A stretch of DNA of 64,000 bases from Blastococcus sp. KM273128 (GCF_021698975.1 NZ_SSXA01000003.1:27200-91199), one strand, 5' to 3'. Shown: positions 42,033 to 51,602, counted from the stretch's first letter. The notes: generated by a model from the sequence alone, not told the origin. Numbers and translations: made by a program.

Positions 42033-44075
42033 ATGGTGCGGGAGACATCCGGCGCCACCACGGGCGGCCTCATCCGGTACGTCCGCGGCCGTGCCGGTGA
42101 CCCGGCCGTCGCGGAGATGCTGCACCGGGCCGGGGTGGACGCCACGGTCGAGGAGCTCGAGGACCAGTCGCGCTGGTGGAGCTACGACACCCGCATCGCG
42201 CTGTTCGCGGCAGCGACGGAGGTGCTCGACGACCGGCGCACCATGTTCCAGGTCGGCCGCGCCGTGCTGGAGACGGGTCTGGCGCACTCCCTGATCATCC
42301 TGCTGCGCTCCCTCGGCACACCGCGCCAGGTGTTCAGCCAACTGCCGCGCGCCGTGCAGAAGTTCAGCAGCACCTCCACCATGGAGATCCTCGAGGCCGG
42401 CCCGACGTGGGCCACGATCCGGTACCGGCTGCACGACGGCTACGAGCACTCCCGGCTGGACTGCGACTACACGCAGGGCCTGCTGAGCATCGTCCCGCAG
42501 ATCTTCACGTTGCCGCCGGCCGAGATCGTCCACGAGGAGTGCCAGTCCGACGGGCACGCGGCCTGCATCTACCGGCTCACCTGGCAGCGGCGGTCCCGGT
42601 TGCCGTGGCGTCGGAGGCCGGGGCCTCCGGTCGACCCGGAGCTGGTGGCGCTGCGCGGCCAGCTCCGGGTGCTGCAGTCGGCGGCCAGCGAGCTCGTGAC
42701 CAGCGAGGACGTCGACACGGTCCTGGCGCGCATCGTCGCCCTGGCGGCCGAGGCGGTCCTGGCGCCGGCCTACGTGCTCGCCGTACGGGTCCACGGTCGC
42801 GGCGCGCCCCTGGTGCACGGTGCCGGCCTCCCGCCGGAGCGGCTGGAGGAGCTGGCCGCCCAGCTGCTCGAGGACGGCGACCTGGGGCAGGATGCGGTCG
42901 TGGTGGACATCGCCTCCGCGCGGCGCTCCCACGGCCGGCTCGCCGCTCTCTACCGCCCCGGCGATGCGTCGATGGGTGACGAGGCGGCCATGCTGGCCGC
43001 CTACGCCGGGCATGCCGCGGCCGCGATCGACCTGGTCACCGCACTGGAGGACGCCCGTACCGAGGCCGACCGGGCCGGGGCGCTGCTGGCGCTCTCCCAC
43101 GAGCTGGCCGCCGCGGCCGCTCCCGCCGAGGTGGCCGAGGTGGTGACGGCAGCGCTCCCGCGCGTCGTCGGCTGCACCCGGGCCAGCCTGCTGCTGTGGG
43201 ATGCCGGCGCCGGGGAGCTGCGGACGGCAGGGATCGCCGGCATGTCCGACGAGCAGGCGACGGTGATGCGCTCGGCCACGCTCCGTCCCGAGGAGACCCC
43301 GGAGCTGCTGGGGCTGCTGACGGACCGGGATCCGCTCGTCGTCGACGAAGCGACGAGCAGCCCGCACCTCCGCGCCCTCCTGCGGGCCGTCGGCAGCGCG
43401 CACGTGGTCGCCGTCCCGCTGCTCGCCGGCCCGACGTTCCTCGGGGTGGCGACGGCCGGTTGGCAGGCCGGGGCGGCGCCCGCGGAGCTCGAGGGCGACG
43501 TGCTCGCGCGGCTGCGCGGCGTCGGTGACCAGGCGGCCACGGCGCTGCAGAAGGCCCGGCTGCTCGACACGGTCCGGCATCAGGCCACGCACGACGCGCT
43601 GACCGGCCTGCCCAACCGGGTGCTCTTCATGGAGCGGCTGGAGACGGCGCTCGCCGGTGCGGGACCCGGCGGCGGCCCGGGCGTGCTGTTCTGCGACCTG
43701 GACGGGTTCAAGGCCGTCAACGACTCGCTGGGGCACGCAGCCGGCGACGAGCTGCTGCGCCAGGTCTCGGCGCGGCTGCGCGCCGCGGTCCGCCCCGGGG
43801 ACACGGTGGGCCGGCTCAGCGGGGACGAGTTCGCCGTCGTCCTCCCCGACCTCGCCGGCCCCGGCGACGCGCGGGCGCTCGCCGACCGGATCAGGGCCTG
43901 CTTCGACGAACCGTTCCGTCTCGAGGGCACCCCGGTGCGGGTGGGCACCAGCGTCGGCGTCGCCGTGCCCGGCCCCGGCGGCGGGCGGGACGCGGACGCC
44001 CTGCTCCGCGAGGCGGACGCGGCGATGTACCGCGAGAAGCAGCGGCGAGCCGGACCGGCGCCCGCAGCGCGCTGA
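42033..44075 (+). CDS. Diguanylate cyclase with V4R-like and two GAF domains
   Basis: 680 residues. Residues 1-190 resemble the V4R/heme-NO-like sensory fold ending in HEECQSDGHAACIYRLTW; two GAF domains follow (about 215-340 and 350-505). The GGDEF domain (about 515-670) starts HDALTGLPNRVLFMERLE; the active site is RLSGDEFAVVL (SGDEF 596-600, Ser replacing the first Gly), with inhibitory I-site Arg587-x-x-Asp590 five residues upstream. It should make c-di-GMP with product inhibition. No EAL domain. ATG 42033 has GGAG at -10. Convergent with the phosphatase gene and close to the GT2-EAL gene. Confidence 0.92.
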   Translation: MVRETSGATTGGLIRYVRGRAGDPAVAEMLHRAGVDATVEELEDQSRWWSYDTRIALFAAATEVLDDRRTMFQVGRAVLETGLAHSLIILLRSLGTPRQVFSQLPRAVQKFSSTSTMEILEAGPTWATIRYRLHDGYEHSRLDCDYTQGLLSIVPQIFTLPPAEIVHEECQSDGHAACIYRLTWQRRSRLPWRRRPGPPVDPELVALRGQLRVLQSAASELVTSEDVDTVLARIVALAAEAVLAPAYVLAVRVHGRGAPLVHGAGLPPERLEELAAQLLEDGDLGQDAVVVDIASARRSHGRLAALYRPGDASMGDEAAMLAAYAGHAAAAIDLVTALEDARTEADRAGALLALSHELAAAAAPAEVAEVVTAALPRVVGCTRASLLLWDAGAGELRTAGIAGMSDEQATVMRSATLRPEETPELLGLLTDRDPLVVDEATSSPHLRALLRAVGSAHVVAVPLLAGPTFLGVATAGWQAGAAPAELEGDVLARLRGVGDQAATALQKARLLDTVRHQATHDALTGLPNRVLFMERLETALAGAGPGGGPGVLFCDLDGFKAVNDSLGHAAGDELLRQVSARLRAAVRPGDTVGRLSGDEFAVVLPDLAGPGDARALADRIRACFDEPFRLEGTPVRVGTSVGVAVPGPGGGRDADALLREADAAMYREKQRRAGPAPAAR

Positions 44076-44083
44076 CCTCTCCC

Positions 44084-44917
44084 TCAGTCCCGCAGCCGGG
44101 CCCGCAGCTCCGCCTGCTCGTCGGCGCCGAAGCCGTGCGCCGCGAGCCAGCCGGTCGGGCCGTCGAACCGCTCGTCGAGCAGCGCCAGCAGCCGGTCCAT
44201 CGTCTCGGCGCGGGGGGTGTGGCTGGCGACGTCGCGGGTGACCATGTCCTCGGCGTAGGTGGGGGAGGCGGCCAGCTTCGCGACCAGCGCGTCGATGATC
44301 TCGGCGGTCAGCGCGTAGTCGGCGACGATTTCCTCGTGCGGCACGCCGGCGACCGCGAGCGCCAGGGCGCAGACCACGCCGGTGCGGTCCTTGCCGGCGG
44401 CGCAGTGCACCACGGACGCCCCGCCGGGCGCGCGGGTGAGCGCCCGCAGCGCCCCGACGACGTTCTCCGAGCGCTGGCCGAGGTAGCCGAGGTAGGAGCG
44501 CACCGCCGGCGGCTCTCCCTCGTCGTGCGCCGCGACCTGGCGCGGCAGCAGCGACTCGGTCCAGCCGGTCCCCAGCTCCAGCTGCGGGTCCTCGTCCTCC
44601 ACCGCGAAGACGTCGGTGTGGTGCCCGCGTTCGGGCAGCAGCGTGAAGTGCCGGTGCGTGACCGCGGGGACGGCGCGCAGCGGCCCGCGCCCCTCGAGCA
44701 GGATCTCCGCGGTGGTGCGCAGGTCGACCACCTGGCGCAGCCCGAGCTCAGCCACCAGGCGCCGGACGTCGGCGTCGGTGAGCGTCTGCAGGTTGTCGCT
44801 GCGCAGGATCCGGCCGTTCGCCGTCCGCCCGCCGTCGGTGGTGGGCAGCCCGCCGAGGTCGCGCATGTTCGTGGTGCCGTCGAGGCGGATCCAGCGGTGG
44901 GCGTGCGGAGAGGTCAC
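44084..44917 (-). CDS. PtpB-type tyrosine/lipid phosphatase
   Basis: 277 residues. Begins IRLDGTTNMRDLGGLPTTDGG, the PtpB/Siw14-like N-terminal signature; catalytic loop VVHCAAGKDRTGVV has Cys172 and Arg178 (HCxxGKDR, typical of PtpB-like dual-specificity phosphatases that may act on phosphoinositides). Cytoplasmic. GTG 44917 is the start; the frame stays open upstream through the tail of the frameshifted GH18 gene, which could mislead automated annotation into a fusion. Confidence 0.9.
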   Translation of the reverse strand: MTSPHAHRWIRLDGTTNMRDLGGLPTTDGGRTANGRILRSDNLQTLTDADVRRLVAELGLRQVVDLRTTAEILLEGRGPLRAVPAVTHRHFTLLPERGHHTDVFAVEDEDPQLELGTGWTESLLPRQVAAHDEGEPPAVRSYLGYLGQRSENVVGALRALTRAPGGASVVHCAAGKDRTGVVCALALAVAGVPHEEIVADYALTAEIIDALVAKLAASPTYAEDMVTRDVASHTPRAETMDRLLALLDERFDGPTGWLAAHGFGADEQAELRARLRD

Positions 44918-44985
44918 GGCTGCGACGGTACGACGTGGCCCCGCCCGGGCGGGACGCCGGTGCAGAGTGGTCCCGCCCGGTCCGC

Positions 44986-46552
44986 TCAGCTGCCGGCGGG
45001 TTCGCCGGGGATGGTGAACAGCGGGGCCCAGGCCTCGTCCGGGCCGATGGGGAAGAGGGTGCCCGGGGCCGCCCCCCTGTTGGCCCAGCGGGCCTCGTAG
45101 GGCAGCCCGTCCAGCAGCACCCGCGCACCCCGCTGGTACAGCGTGTCGGGGTTCCAGACCTCGGACACGTCGGTGACGGTCGGCACCGGCTCGGGCGCGG
45201 ACTCCTGGGTCTGCACGGCGCCGAGCAGCGCCCACGGCGAGGGGACGCCCGCGGAAGCGGGCAGCGAGGGGTCGATGCCCACGGCGTACCACCGGGCCTC
45301 GTACACGTTGCCGCGCCACACGACCTTGTACCCCACGGGGTACTGCGCTTCGGCCCGCCAGATCGGGTAGGGGCTCGTGGCCGGGTCGTCGACGACCGGC
45401 TGCCTGGCCCGAGTCCTCCACGGTGTCGCTGATCCGCACCGCGGGCCCGTCACCCCGCAGGTCGGCGAACGCATCCACGAAGGCGAGGGGTGCCTGCTCG
45501 ACCCCGCTGCAGGTGTTCGAGTGGACGGCGACGTCGGCGAAGCTCGCGCCGCACCCGGTGTCCCGGTTCAGCGACCACAGCGAGACCCGCCCCAGCCCCG
45601 TGGCCTGCGCGAACGACCTCAGGGCCGCGGCGTCCTCGAGGGTGAAGACCTCACCTTCGACGTCGTTCTGGCCGATCATCGGGGTCGCGCCGATGCGGCT
45701 CCAGAGCTGCCGGTCGCCGAGGGGTGTGCCGATCTCCTCGTAGAGGGAGCGGACCTGGCCGGCGGTGGCCCGGAGTGCCTGCTCGGTCGCCTCGATCATG
45801 GACTGCTGCGCCGGCTTGGCCGCGCCGTAGTCCATGGTCATCACGTTCACCCCGGCCAGCTCCACCCCGCCGGCCAGCGTGGCACGCACGAGGTCGACGC
45901 CCTCGGCGGTCATCCCGGTGGGGGCCACCGGCACGGTGAGCCACACCTCCAGGGGGTTCCCCTCGGCCGCCCGCTCCCGCTGCAGGTCGGCCAGGGCCGC
46001 GGCCCTCCGGCCGGCGGCGGCGAGGTCGGCCACGGCGGTGCCCTCCACGTCGAGGTCGACGGCGGCCAGGTCGTAGCGCTCCACGACGTCGCGGTAGGCG
46101 TCGGTGAGGTCCGCGGTGTCCGTGCAGGTGACGGCGAGTTCGTCGTTGACCAGCCCCCCGAAGCTCACCATGACGTCGCCGCCCGCGGACCGCAGCTGGT
46201 CGATCCGGCGGTCGAGCTCCAGGTCGGTGCCGGCCTGGTCGAGGGAGTAGTAGCCGCCCCAGCTGGGGGCGCACCCGTCGTCCGGGTCTGCCACGACGAA
46301 GGCCAGGGCGACCGTGCGCGCCGGGTTGGCCGAGGGGTCCTGGAACTGGAAGGTGGGGGTCAGGGTCACGTCGACGTAGGGGACGCTCCAGGACTGGGGC
46401 GTCGTCCCCTTCCGGTCCGAGGCCTCCGTCACCGAGGCGAACGTCCCGCCGGCGATCGCGGCGACGACGAGCAACAGCAGCCCGACGCGCGTCCAGGAGA
46501 GCCGGCGCACGACCGTCCCCTCGTCCCCGGGTGCGGCGCTCGGTGCGCCCAT
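44986..46552 (-). pseudogene. GH18 chitinase-like protein with two carbohydrate-binding modules, frameshifted
   Basis: ATG 46552; signal anchor at about 17-37 (VGLLLLVVAAIAGGTFASV). GH18 domain: PYVDVTLTPTFQF, GGDVMVSFGG and the catalytic-type YDLAAVDLDVEG, ending near VRISDTVEDSG around base 45410. The tail continues only in the next frame: PVVDDPATSPYPIWRAEAQ, then two ChBD-like modules (VGYKVVWRGNVYEARW and LYQRGARVLLDGLPYEARW). A single-base shift near 45400-45412 separates them. Without it the product would be about 520 residues. Either a real mutation, a sequencing error, or recoding; no slippery run is seen. Confidence 0.82.
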
Positions 46553-46787
46553 GGAGGCCCTCGCTCTCGTCGGTGCAGTTCCGGCCGGGACTGCGGGTGG
46601 TGGCTCGACCTCGGGACAGCCTGCCCCGGGAAGCGCCCGGACGGTCACGGTGCGGTGGGTTGCTCACCACGAGGGGTGAGCGGGGGCAGCGGCGGGTGTG
46701 GTCGCGGCCGCAGGATGCGGGACGACGTGGGGACGCCGGCCGGATGCCTGGCACCCGTCGGGCCCGACGAGCACGAAGGCGGAACAG

Positions 46788-49700
46788 ATGCGACGCACCC
46801 TTGCCGACACGCGCCGGCCGGACGTACGGCGGCAGTGGGGCAGCGACCGGCGACGTGCGCCGCTACCGCTGGTGCCCGCCAAGGTGTCCGAACGGCGCAT
46901 GGCGATCGGCCGGCTCGCCATCGTCCTCACGGTGTCCGCGTGGGCCGTGTACGTGGCCTTCACCATCGAGCAGCAGTTCATCGAGGGCAAGGCCGACAGC
47001 GCGCGCCTGGTGATCGAGGCGATCGTCTACCTGCTGCTGATCACCGGCCTGGCGACCTCGGCCATGGCCTACCTGATCACCCGCATCGGCTTCTTCTACC
47101 GGAGCCGGGCGCACACGCGGGCACCGCGGGCCGTCCTCGATGCCTTCTTCGACCAGCCTGCCGCCCCGGTGACGGTCCTCGTGCCCTCCTACCAGGAGGA
47201 CGAGCGGGTCATCCGGACCACGCTGCTGTCGGCGGCGCTCCAGGAGTACCCGGCGCTGGACGTGGTCCTGCTCATCGACGACCCGCAGAACCCGACGACG
47301 AGCCGGGCCCGGGCGCTGCTGGAGGACGCACGCGCACTCCCCGGCGCCATCATGGCCGAGCTCGCGGTGCCTGCCGGCCGCTTCCGGGAGGCCAGCGAGG
47401 CCTTCGAGCGCGCGGTGGCGGGCGGCGCCGGCCGGGCGACGACGGCCGACGACGTCCGGGAGCTGGCCGGGCACTACCGCTTCGCGGTGGAGTGGCTGCA
47501 CGACCTGGGCGCCCGGCACGAGGTCATCGACCACACCGACGTCTTCTTCGTCGACCACGTGCTCGGCGCGCTGGCCGCGGATCTCGACACGGTCGGCGAG
47601 GCGCTCGCCGGTGCGGCGGAGGCGGGCGCGGTGCTCCCGGGCGAGCGCCTGCTGCAGCTGCACCGCCGGCTCACCGCCACCTTCGGCGCACGCGTCAGCA
47701 GCTTCGAGCGGAAGCGGTACCGATCGCTCTCGCACGAGCCGAACAAGGCGATGAACCTCAACAGCTACATCGGCCTGATGGGCGGGAGCTACCGGGAGGT
47801 CCGGACGCCGGTGGGGACGGCACTGGTCCGGTCGGCGGCGCACCTCGCCGATCTCACGGTCCACGACCCGGAGTACGTGCTGACACTGGACGCCGACAGC
47901 ATGCTGCTCCCGGAGTACGCCGCCCGGATCGTGCACCTGATGAGCCAGAGCGCCCACAGCCGGGTGGCGGTCGCGCAGACCCCGTACAGCTCCTTCCCAG
48001 GGGCGGCGACGCGGCTGGAGCGCATCTCGGGCGCGTCGACGGACCTGCAGCACATCGTCCACCAGGGGATGACCCAGTACGACGCGACGTTCTGGGTCGG
48101 GGCGAACGCGGTGCTGCGCAAGCGGGCTCTCGACGACATCGTCGAGGTCGACTACGACGGCGACTTCGAGATCCGGCGCTACATCCAGGACCGCACGGTC
48201 ATCGAGGACACCGAGTCGACCATCGACCTGGGCGTGCACGGCTGGTCGCTGCTCAACTACCCGGAGCGGCTGGCCTACTCCGCGACGCCGCCGGACTTCG
48301 GCTCCCTCTGCATCCAGCGCCAGCGGTGGGCCAACGGTGGACTGCTCATCCTCTCCAAGCTGCGCGAGCAGGTGCGGGCGCGCCGGACCCGCGGGGAACG
48401 CAACCGCTTCGGGGAGCTCTTCCTGCGGGTGAACTACATGGCGTCCATCTTCTGGAGCTCCGTGTGCCTCGTCGTCATGCTCTTCTACCCGTTCAACGCC
48501 GAGCTGCTCAACCCGCTGCTCCTGCTCGTCTCGGTGCCGTACTTCCTGATGATGGCCGGGGACCTGCGCGCCACCGGGTACCGGCGGACCGACGTCCTGC
48601 GGATCTACGGGTTCAACCTGATCCTGCTGCCGGTCAACCTGTCGGGCTCCTTCGCCTCGATCCTGCAGCTGATCACCGGGGAGAAGAGCGCCTTCAAGCG
48701 GACACCGAAGGTTCGGAACCGGACGACGGCAGGAGCTGTCTTCCTGCTGGCGCCGCTGGCGCTGATCGGGTTCTCCGCCTACACCGTCGTCGTGGACATC
48801 CAGGCGCAGCACTGGGGCCATCTCGTCTTCGCCGCGCTCAACACCGCGCTGGCCATGTACGCCATGGTCGCGTTCGTGGGTCTTGGCAACACGGCGGTGG
48901 ACCTGTGGGTGCACCTGCGGGACTGGCTCTACCGACCGGTGGAGCCGCGGCGGCAGCCGCGCGCCGACGGGGGGTCGCGGCCGTCCGGGGCGCACCGGGC
49001 CGTGCAGCCACGGCCAGCCGGGCCGGCACCGGCTGCCGACTGGGCCTCCGTCCTGCACTACGGCCTCCCCGAAGCGCAGGGCGCCGTGGCCGTGGGGCCG
49101 GCGGGCGCGACGGAGCCGGACGGCGTCCTCGTGCCCGCTCCGCGGCCGGCCCCGTCGGACGAGCCGGACGACAGCGCCGTGGTCGCGGCGTTCCGCGACT
49201 TCATCTTCTTCACGGTCTTCCAGCCGATCGTCGACCTCGCCACGGGCGAGGCGGTGGGCTACGAGGCGCTGTGCCGGTTCGCCGACGGCCGGGCGCCCCA
49301 GGACCGGCTCGATGCGGCCAACGACCGGGGCATCGGCGCAGACCTCGACGGCGCTCTCCTGAGGGCCTCGCTGGCCGCGGCCGTCTCACTTCCGGAGGGT
49401 GTCTGGGTGTCGGTCAACGTCTCACCCGCCCTGTGGGGGTCACCCCGTGAGCTCTTCTCCATCGTGAGCCGCTCGGCGTGCCCGGTGGTCCTGGAGTCCG
49501 GCACGTCGACGGGCGAGAGCGACGTCTCCCCGGGGGATCTGCCGGTCGGGGTGCGGGTGGCGCTCGAGCACCCGCTCGTCGGCTACGACAGCTTCCGCTG
49601 GGTCGACGAGCGCCGGCCGGCGTTCCTCAAGCTGGGGCGGGAGACCACGGCCGGCATCGAGCACGATGCCGCACGGCGGGCGCTCCTCGGGGCGCTCGTC

Positions 49701-49883
49701 CCCTTCGCGGAGGAGCGGGGCTGCCGCGTGGTGGCCTCCGGGGTGGAGACCGCCGCCGAGCGGGACGCTCTCCGGGAGAGCGGGGTGCAGCTCGGGCAGG
49801 GCTTCTTCCTCGGCCTGCCGGCACCGGCCCGCGTGCTGGACCGACCGGCCCCCGGCCTGGTGGAGGCCGCTCCCACGCGGTGA
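46788..49883 (+). CDS. GT2 cellulose-synthase-like glycosyltransferase fused to degenerate EAL domain
   Basis: 1031 residues. Two N-terminal helices (about 30-95), GT-A domain with VTVLVPSYQEDERVIR, Asp368-x-Asp370 in LTLDADSMLLPEY, VIEDTESTIDL, and Gln510-RQRW514 (QxxRW), then five C-terminal helices (about 550-715). A Pro-rich linker leads to an EAL-type domain (about 805-1020): VFQPIVDLATGEAVGYEALCRF keeps Glu826-Ala-Leu, but DDFGTG is replaced by EHPLVGYDSF, KID by LKLG and EGVET by SGVET, so phosphodiesterase activity is doubtful. Probably a processive exopolysaccharide synthase regulated by c-di-GMP binding (inference). ATG 46788 with AAGGCGGA upstream; divergent from the GH18 gene. Confidence 0.9.
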   Translation: MRRTLADTRRPDVRRQWGSDRRRAPLPLVPAKVSERRMAIGRLAIVLTVSAWAVYVAFTIEQQFIEGKADSARLVIEAIVYLLLITGLATSAMAYLITRIGFFYRSRAHTRAPRAVLDAFFDQPAAPVTVLVPSYQEDERVIRTTLLSAALQEYPALDVVLLIDDPQNPTTSRARALLEDARALPGAIMAELAVPAGRFREASEAFERAVAGGAGRATTADDVRELAGHYRFAVEWLHDLGARHEVIDHTDVFFVDHVLGALAADLDTVGEALAGAAEAGAVLPGERLLQLHRRLTATFGARVSSFERKRYRSLSHEPNKAMNLNSYIGLMGGSYREVRTPVGTALVRSAAHLADLTVHDPEYVLTLDADSMLLPEYAARIVHLMSQSAHSRVAVAQTPYSSFPGAATRLERISGASTDLQHIVHQGMTQYDATFWVGANAVLRKRALDDIVEVDYDGDFEIRRYIQDRTVIEDTESTIDLGVHGWSLLNYPERLAYSATPPDFGSLCIQRQRWANGGLLILSKLREQVRARRTRGERNRFGELFLRVNYMASIFWSSVCLVVMLFYPFNAELLNPLLLLVSVPYFLMMAGDLRATGYRRTDVLRIYGFNLILLPVNLSGSFASILQLITGEKSAFKRTPKVRNRTTAGAVFLLAPLALIGFSAYTVVVDIQAQHWGHLVFAALNTALAMYAMVAFVGLGNTAVDLWVHLRDWLYRPVEPRRQPRADGGSRPSGAHRAVQPRPAGPAPAADWASVLHYGLPEAQGAVAVGPAGATEPDGVLVPAPRPAPSDEPDDSAVVAAFRDFIFFTVFQPIVDLATGEAVGYEALCRFADGRAPQDRLDAANDRGIGADLDGALLRASLAAAVSLPEGVWVSVNVSPALWGSPRELFSIVSRSACPVVLESGTSTGESDVSPGDLPVGVRVALEHPLVGYDSFRWVDERRPAFLKLGRETTAGIEHDAARRALLGALVPFAEERGCRVVASGVETAAERDALRESGVQLGQGFFLGLPAPARVLDRPAPGLVEAAPTR

Positions 49884-49960
49884 CGCCCCGCCCTGACGCG
49901 GCGCGGGGCCCGGGGCCCCCGGGGCTTTCCGGGCGGCGGCCATGATCAGGTGGCCCGGCG

Positions 49961-50941
49961 TCAGGTGGTGGTCGCACCGCCTCGATGAGGGGTGGATGCG
50001 GTGGCGGTCACCAGGTCGACGTCGCGGGTGTTCTGGCGGGCGAGAGCCGGAGTTGTCGGCGTGGTGCAGCCGGCGTCCAGCAGCCGGTCGCACACCGCGA
50101 CCAGCCGTCGCCGCAGCTCCGCGCCCCGTGCGGTGAACTCCCGCTGCGCGGCGACGTAGGCGGCCTTGCCCTCCGGCGTCTCGATCCGGACCGGCTCGTA
50201 CCCGTGGTCGCGCAGGTCGTACGGCGACGCCCGCATGTCCAGCTCCCGGATCTCCACGGCGAGCTCGAAGCAGTCGGCGACCAGTTCGCCCGGGGTGGCC
50301 GGGCTGAGCTTGTAGGCCCACTTGTAGAGGTCCATGCCCGCGTGCAGGCAGCCCGGCTGCTCGAGCTGCGGCTGGCTCTCGCGGGTGGGCTGCAGCCGGT
50401 TCCGCGGCGCGGCCTCGGGGGTGAAGAACCGGAAGGCGTCGTAGTGGCTGCACCGCACGGGGTGCGCGTCGACGACGGCGTCGGTGCCCGCCTGGCCCAG
50501 CCGCAGGGGGACCGGGTGCCGGGTGCTGGTGTCGCGGTAGACCATCGCCCACTCGTGCAGGCCGAAGCACCCGGTGAACGCCGGGCGGGATGCCGTCGCC
50601 TCGAGCAGGCGGTGGACGAAGCGCACGGTGCCGCCGCGGTCGGCCAGGAAGGCCCCGGTGTCGAGCCGGACCGTCGCGCCGTCGCGCACGTACCAGCGCC
50701 GGCCCTCGTGGGGCGCCGGGGCGGCGAGGGCGAGCCCCGCACCGGGGTGCCAGCGGCGCAGCCGACCGGGGGTCTCGGAGTAGTAGGTGAAGAGGAAGTC
50801 CAGCACCGGGTGCGTCTCCCCGCGGAGGCGGCGCTCGCGGTGGGGGGCCGTCCAGCGGTCCACCCGCGCCTCGTGCGCGGCCGCCCGCGCCTGCCACTGC
50901 CCGGCCGCCAGGACCGGTGGCGCGGTGAGGGACGGCTGCAC
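49961..50941 (-). CDS. Conserved actinobacterial protein, related to entries named 3-methyladenine DNA glycosylase
   Basis: 326 residues from GTG 50941. RVDRWTAPHRERRLRGETHP, FLFTYYSETPGRLRRWHPG, and HAGMDLYKWAYKLSP are strongly conserved-looking blocks; I recall similar actinobacterial proteins annotated as 3-methyladenine DNA glycosylase, but no HhH-GPD or AAG motif is visible, so that name may be unsupported. No signal peptide. An 8-bp inverted repeat (49892/49958) surrounds its 3' end and the end of the GT2-EAL gene. Confidence 0.7.
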   Translation of the reverse strand: MQPSLTAPPVLAAGQWQARAAAHEARVDRWTAPHRERRLRGETHPVLDFLFTYYSETPGRLRRWHPGAGLALAAPAPHEGRRWYVRDGATVRLDTGAFLADRGGTVRFVHRLLEATASRPAFTGCFGLHEWAMVYRDTSTRHPVPLRLGQAGTDAVVDAHPVRCSHYDAFRFFTPEAAPRNRLQPTRESQPQLEQPGCLHAGMDLYKWAYKLSPATPGELVADCFELAVEIRELDMRASPYDLRDHGYEPVRIETPEGKAAYVAAQREFTARGAELRRRLVAVCDRLLDAGCTTPTTPALARQNTRDVDLVTATASTPHRGGATTT

Positions 50942-50973
50942 CCGCCCAGGGTAGGAGGCCCGTCGGGTCCGCC

Positions 50974-51126
50974 TCAGTCCGCCTCGTTGCCGGGGCGGGT
51001 GACGGAGTCGTCCCGCTGGGCCTCCTCGTCCGTGGTCAGCGTGACGTCGTCGGCGTCGGTCGGGGCGGCGGCGTCGCCGGTGGTGTCGGGGGACTCGCGG
51101 TACCCCGTCGGCTGGGACTCGCTCAT
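50974..51126 (-). CDS. Small acidic disordered protein, 50 aa
   Basis: Reads MSESQPTGYRESPDTTGD, then AAAPTDADDVTLTTDEE, ending RPGNEAD. Composition is Asp/Glu/Thr-rich with one aromatic residue. ATG 51126 overlaps the stop of the upstream acidic gene (ATGA), so the pair is translationally coupled. Shares the pattern DDVxLTxDE with that neighbour, suggesting a duplicated module. Confidence 0.68.
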   Translation of the reverse strand: MSESQPTGYRESPDTTGDAAAPTDADDVTLTTDEEAQRDDSVTRPGNEAD

Positions 51127-51374
51127 CGGCCGTCGTCCCCCGATCGCTCGGTGGGGCCCGCGACCTCGCCGGAGGCGCCGGCGCGGGTGGCGCGGGCGAT
51201 GTCGCCGTCCGCCCGGGCGGGCAGGTCATCGCCCTGGGCGGCGTCCCGCTCGACGCCTTCGTCGGCGGTGAGCGGCACGTCGTCGAAGGAGGAGGCCAGG
51301 TCGCTGTTGGCCCCCGTGCCCGACGCGGTCGGTACGTCCTGCTGGATGCGGTCGCTGCCCTGCGGATCGCTCAT
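51123..51374 (-). CDS. Small acidic disordered protein, 83 aa
   Basis: Begins MSDPQGSDRIQQDVPTASG; central DDVPLTADEGVERDAAQGDD; Gly about 13% and Asp-rich, one Phe. ATG 51374 has a strong GGAGGCC ribosome-binding site. Meets the general hydrophilin criteria (high Gly, strongly hydrophilic). Paired with the 50-residue gene downstream. Confidence 0.72.
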   Translation of the reverse strand: MSDPQGSDRIQQDVPTASGTGANSDLASSFDDVPLTADEGVERDAAQGDDLPARADGDIARATRAGASGEVAGPTERSGDDGR

Positions 51375-51436
51375 GCCGGCCTCCTGTCCGTCGGCTGTCC
51401 TCTCGCCCATGCCCGTCGACGTCGGCCCCAAACGAC

Positions 51437-51470
51437 CGAGGGCCGCCTCCCGGTGCGGGAGGCGGCCTCG
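51437..51470. terminator. 15-bp hairpin with one bulge
   Basis: CGAGGgCCGCCTCCCG (51437-51452) pairs with CGGGAGGCGGCCTCG (51456-51470). Lies between the acidic-protein gene start and the end of the leftward fadE-type gene. Confidence 0.7.
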
Positions 51471-51533
51471 GCTGCCGCGGCGACGTCCCGGGCGGGCCCC
51501 GAGGGAGGCACCACCGACGTCCCGCCCACCGAC

Positions 51534-51582
51534 ATGCGCATGGTGGCGGTCATCCGGCGCGGAGAACCGCCACCATGCGCAT
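51534..51582. terminator. 17-bp perfect hairpin after the fadE-type gene
   Basis: ATGCGCATGGTGGCGGT (51534-51550) and its exact reverse complement (51566-51582) flank a 15-nt loop, 21 nt beyond the leftward stop codon at 51603. Confidence 0.85.
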
Positions 51583-51602
51583 CCGGGCGGGGCGCGGACC
51601 GC

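Noticed and set aside
44084..46552. In-frame fusion of GH18 protein with PtpB-type phosphatase
   Set aside because: The connecting stretch (about 45400-44918) is non-coding in that frame, while the other frame carries the carbohydrate-binding modules. The open frame is a side effect of high GC.
46553..46787. c-di-GMP (GEMM) riboswitch upstream of the GT2-EAL gene
   Set aside because: Only a simple GCTCACC/GGTGAGC hairpin is visible, without the GEMM receptor or tetraloop sequences.
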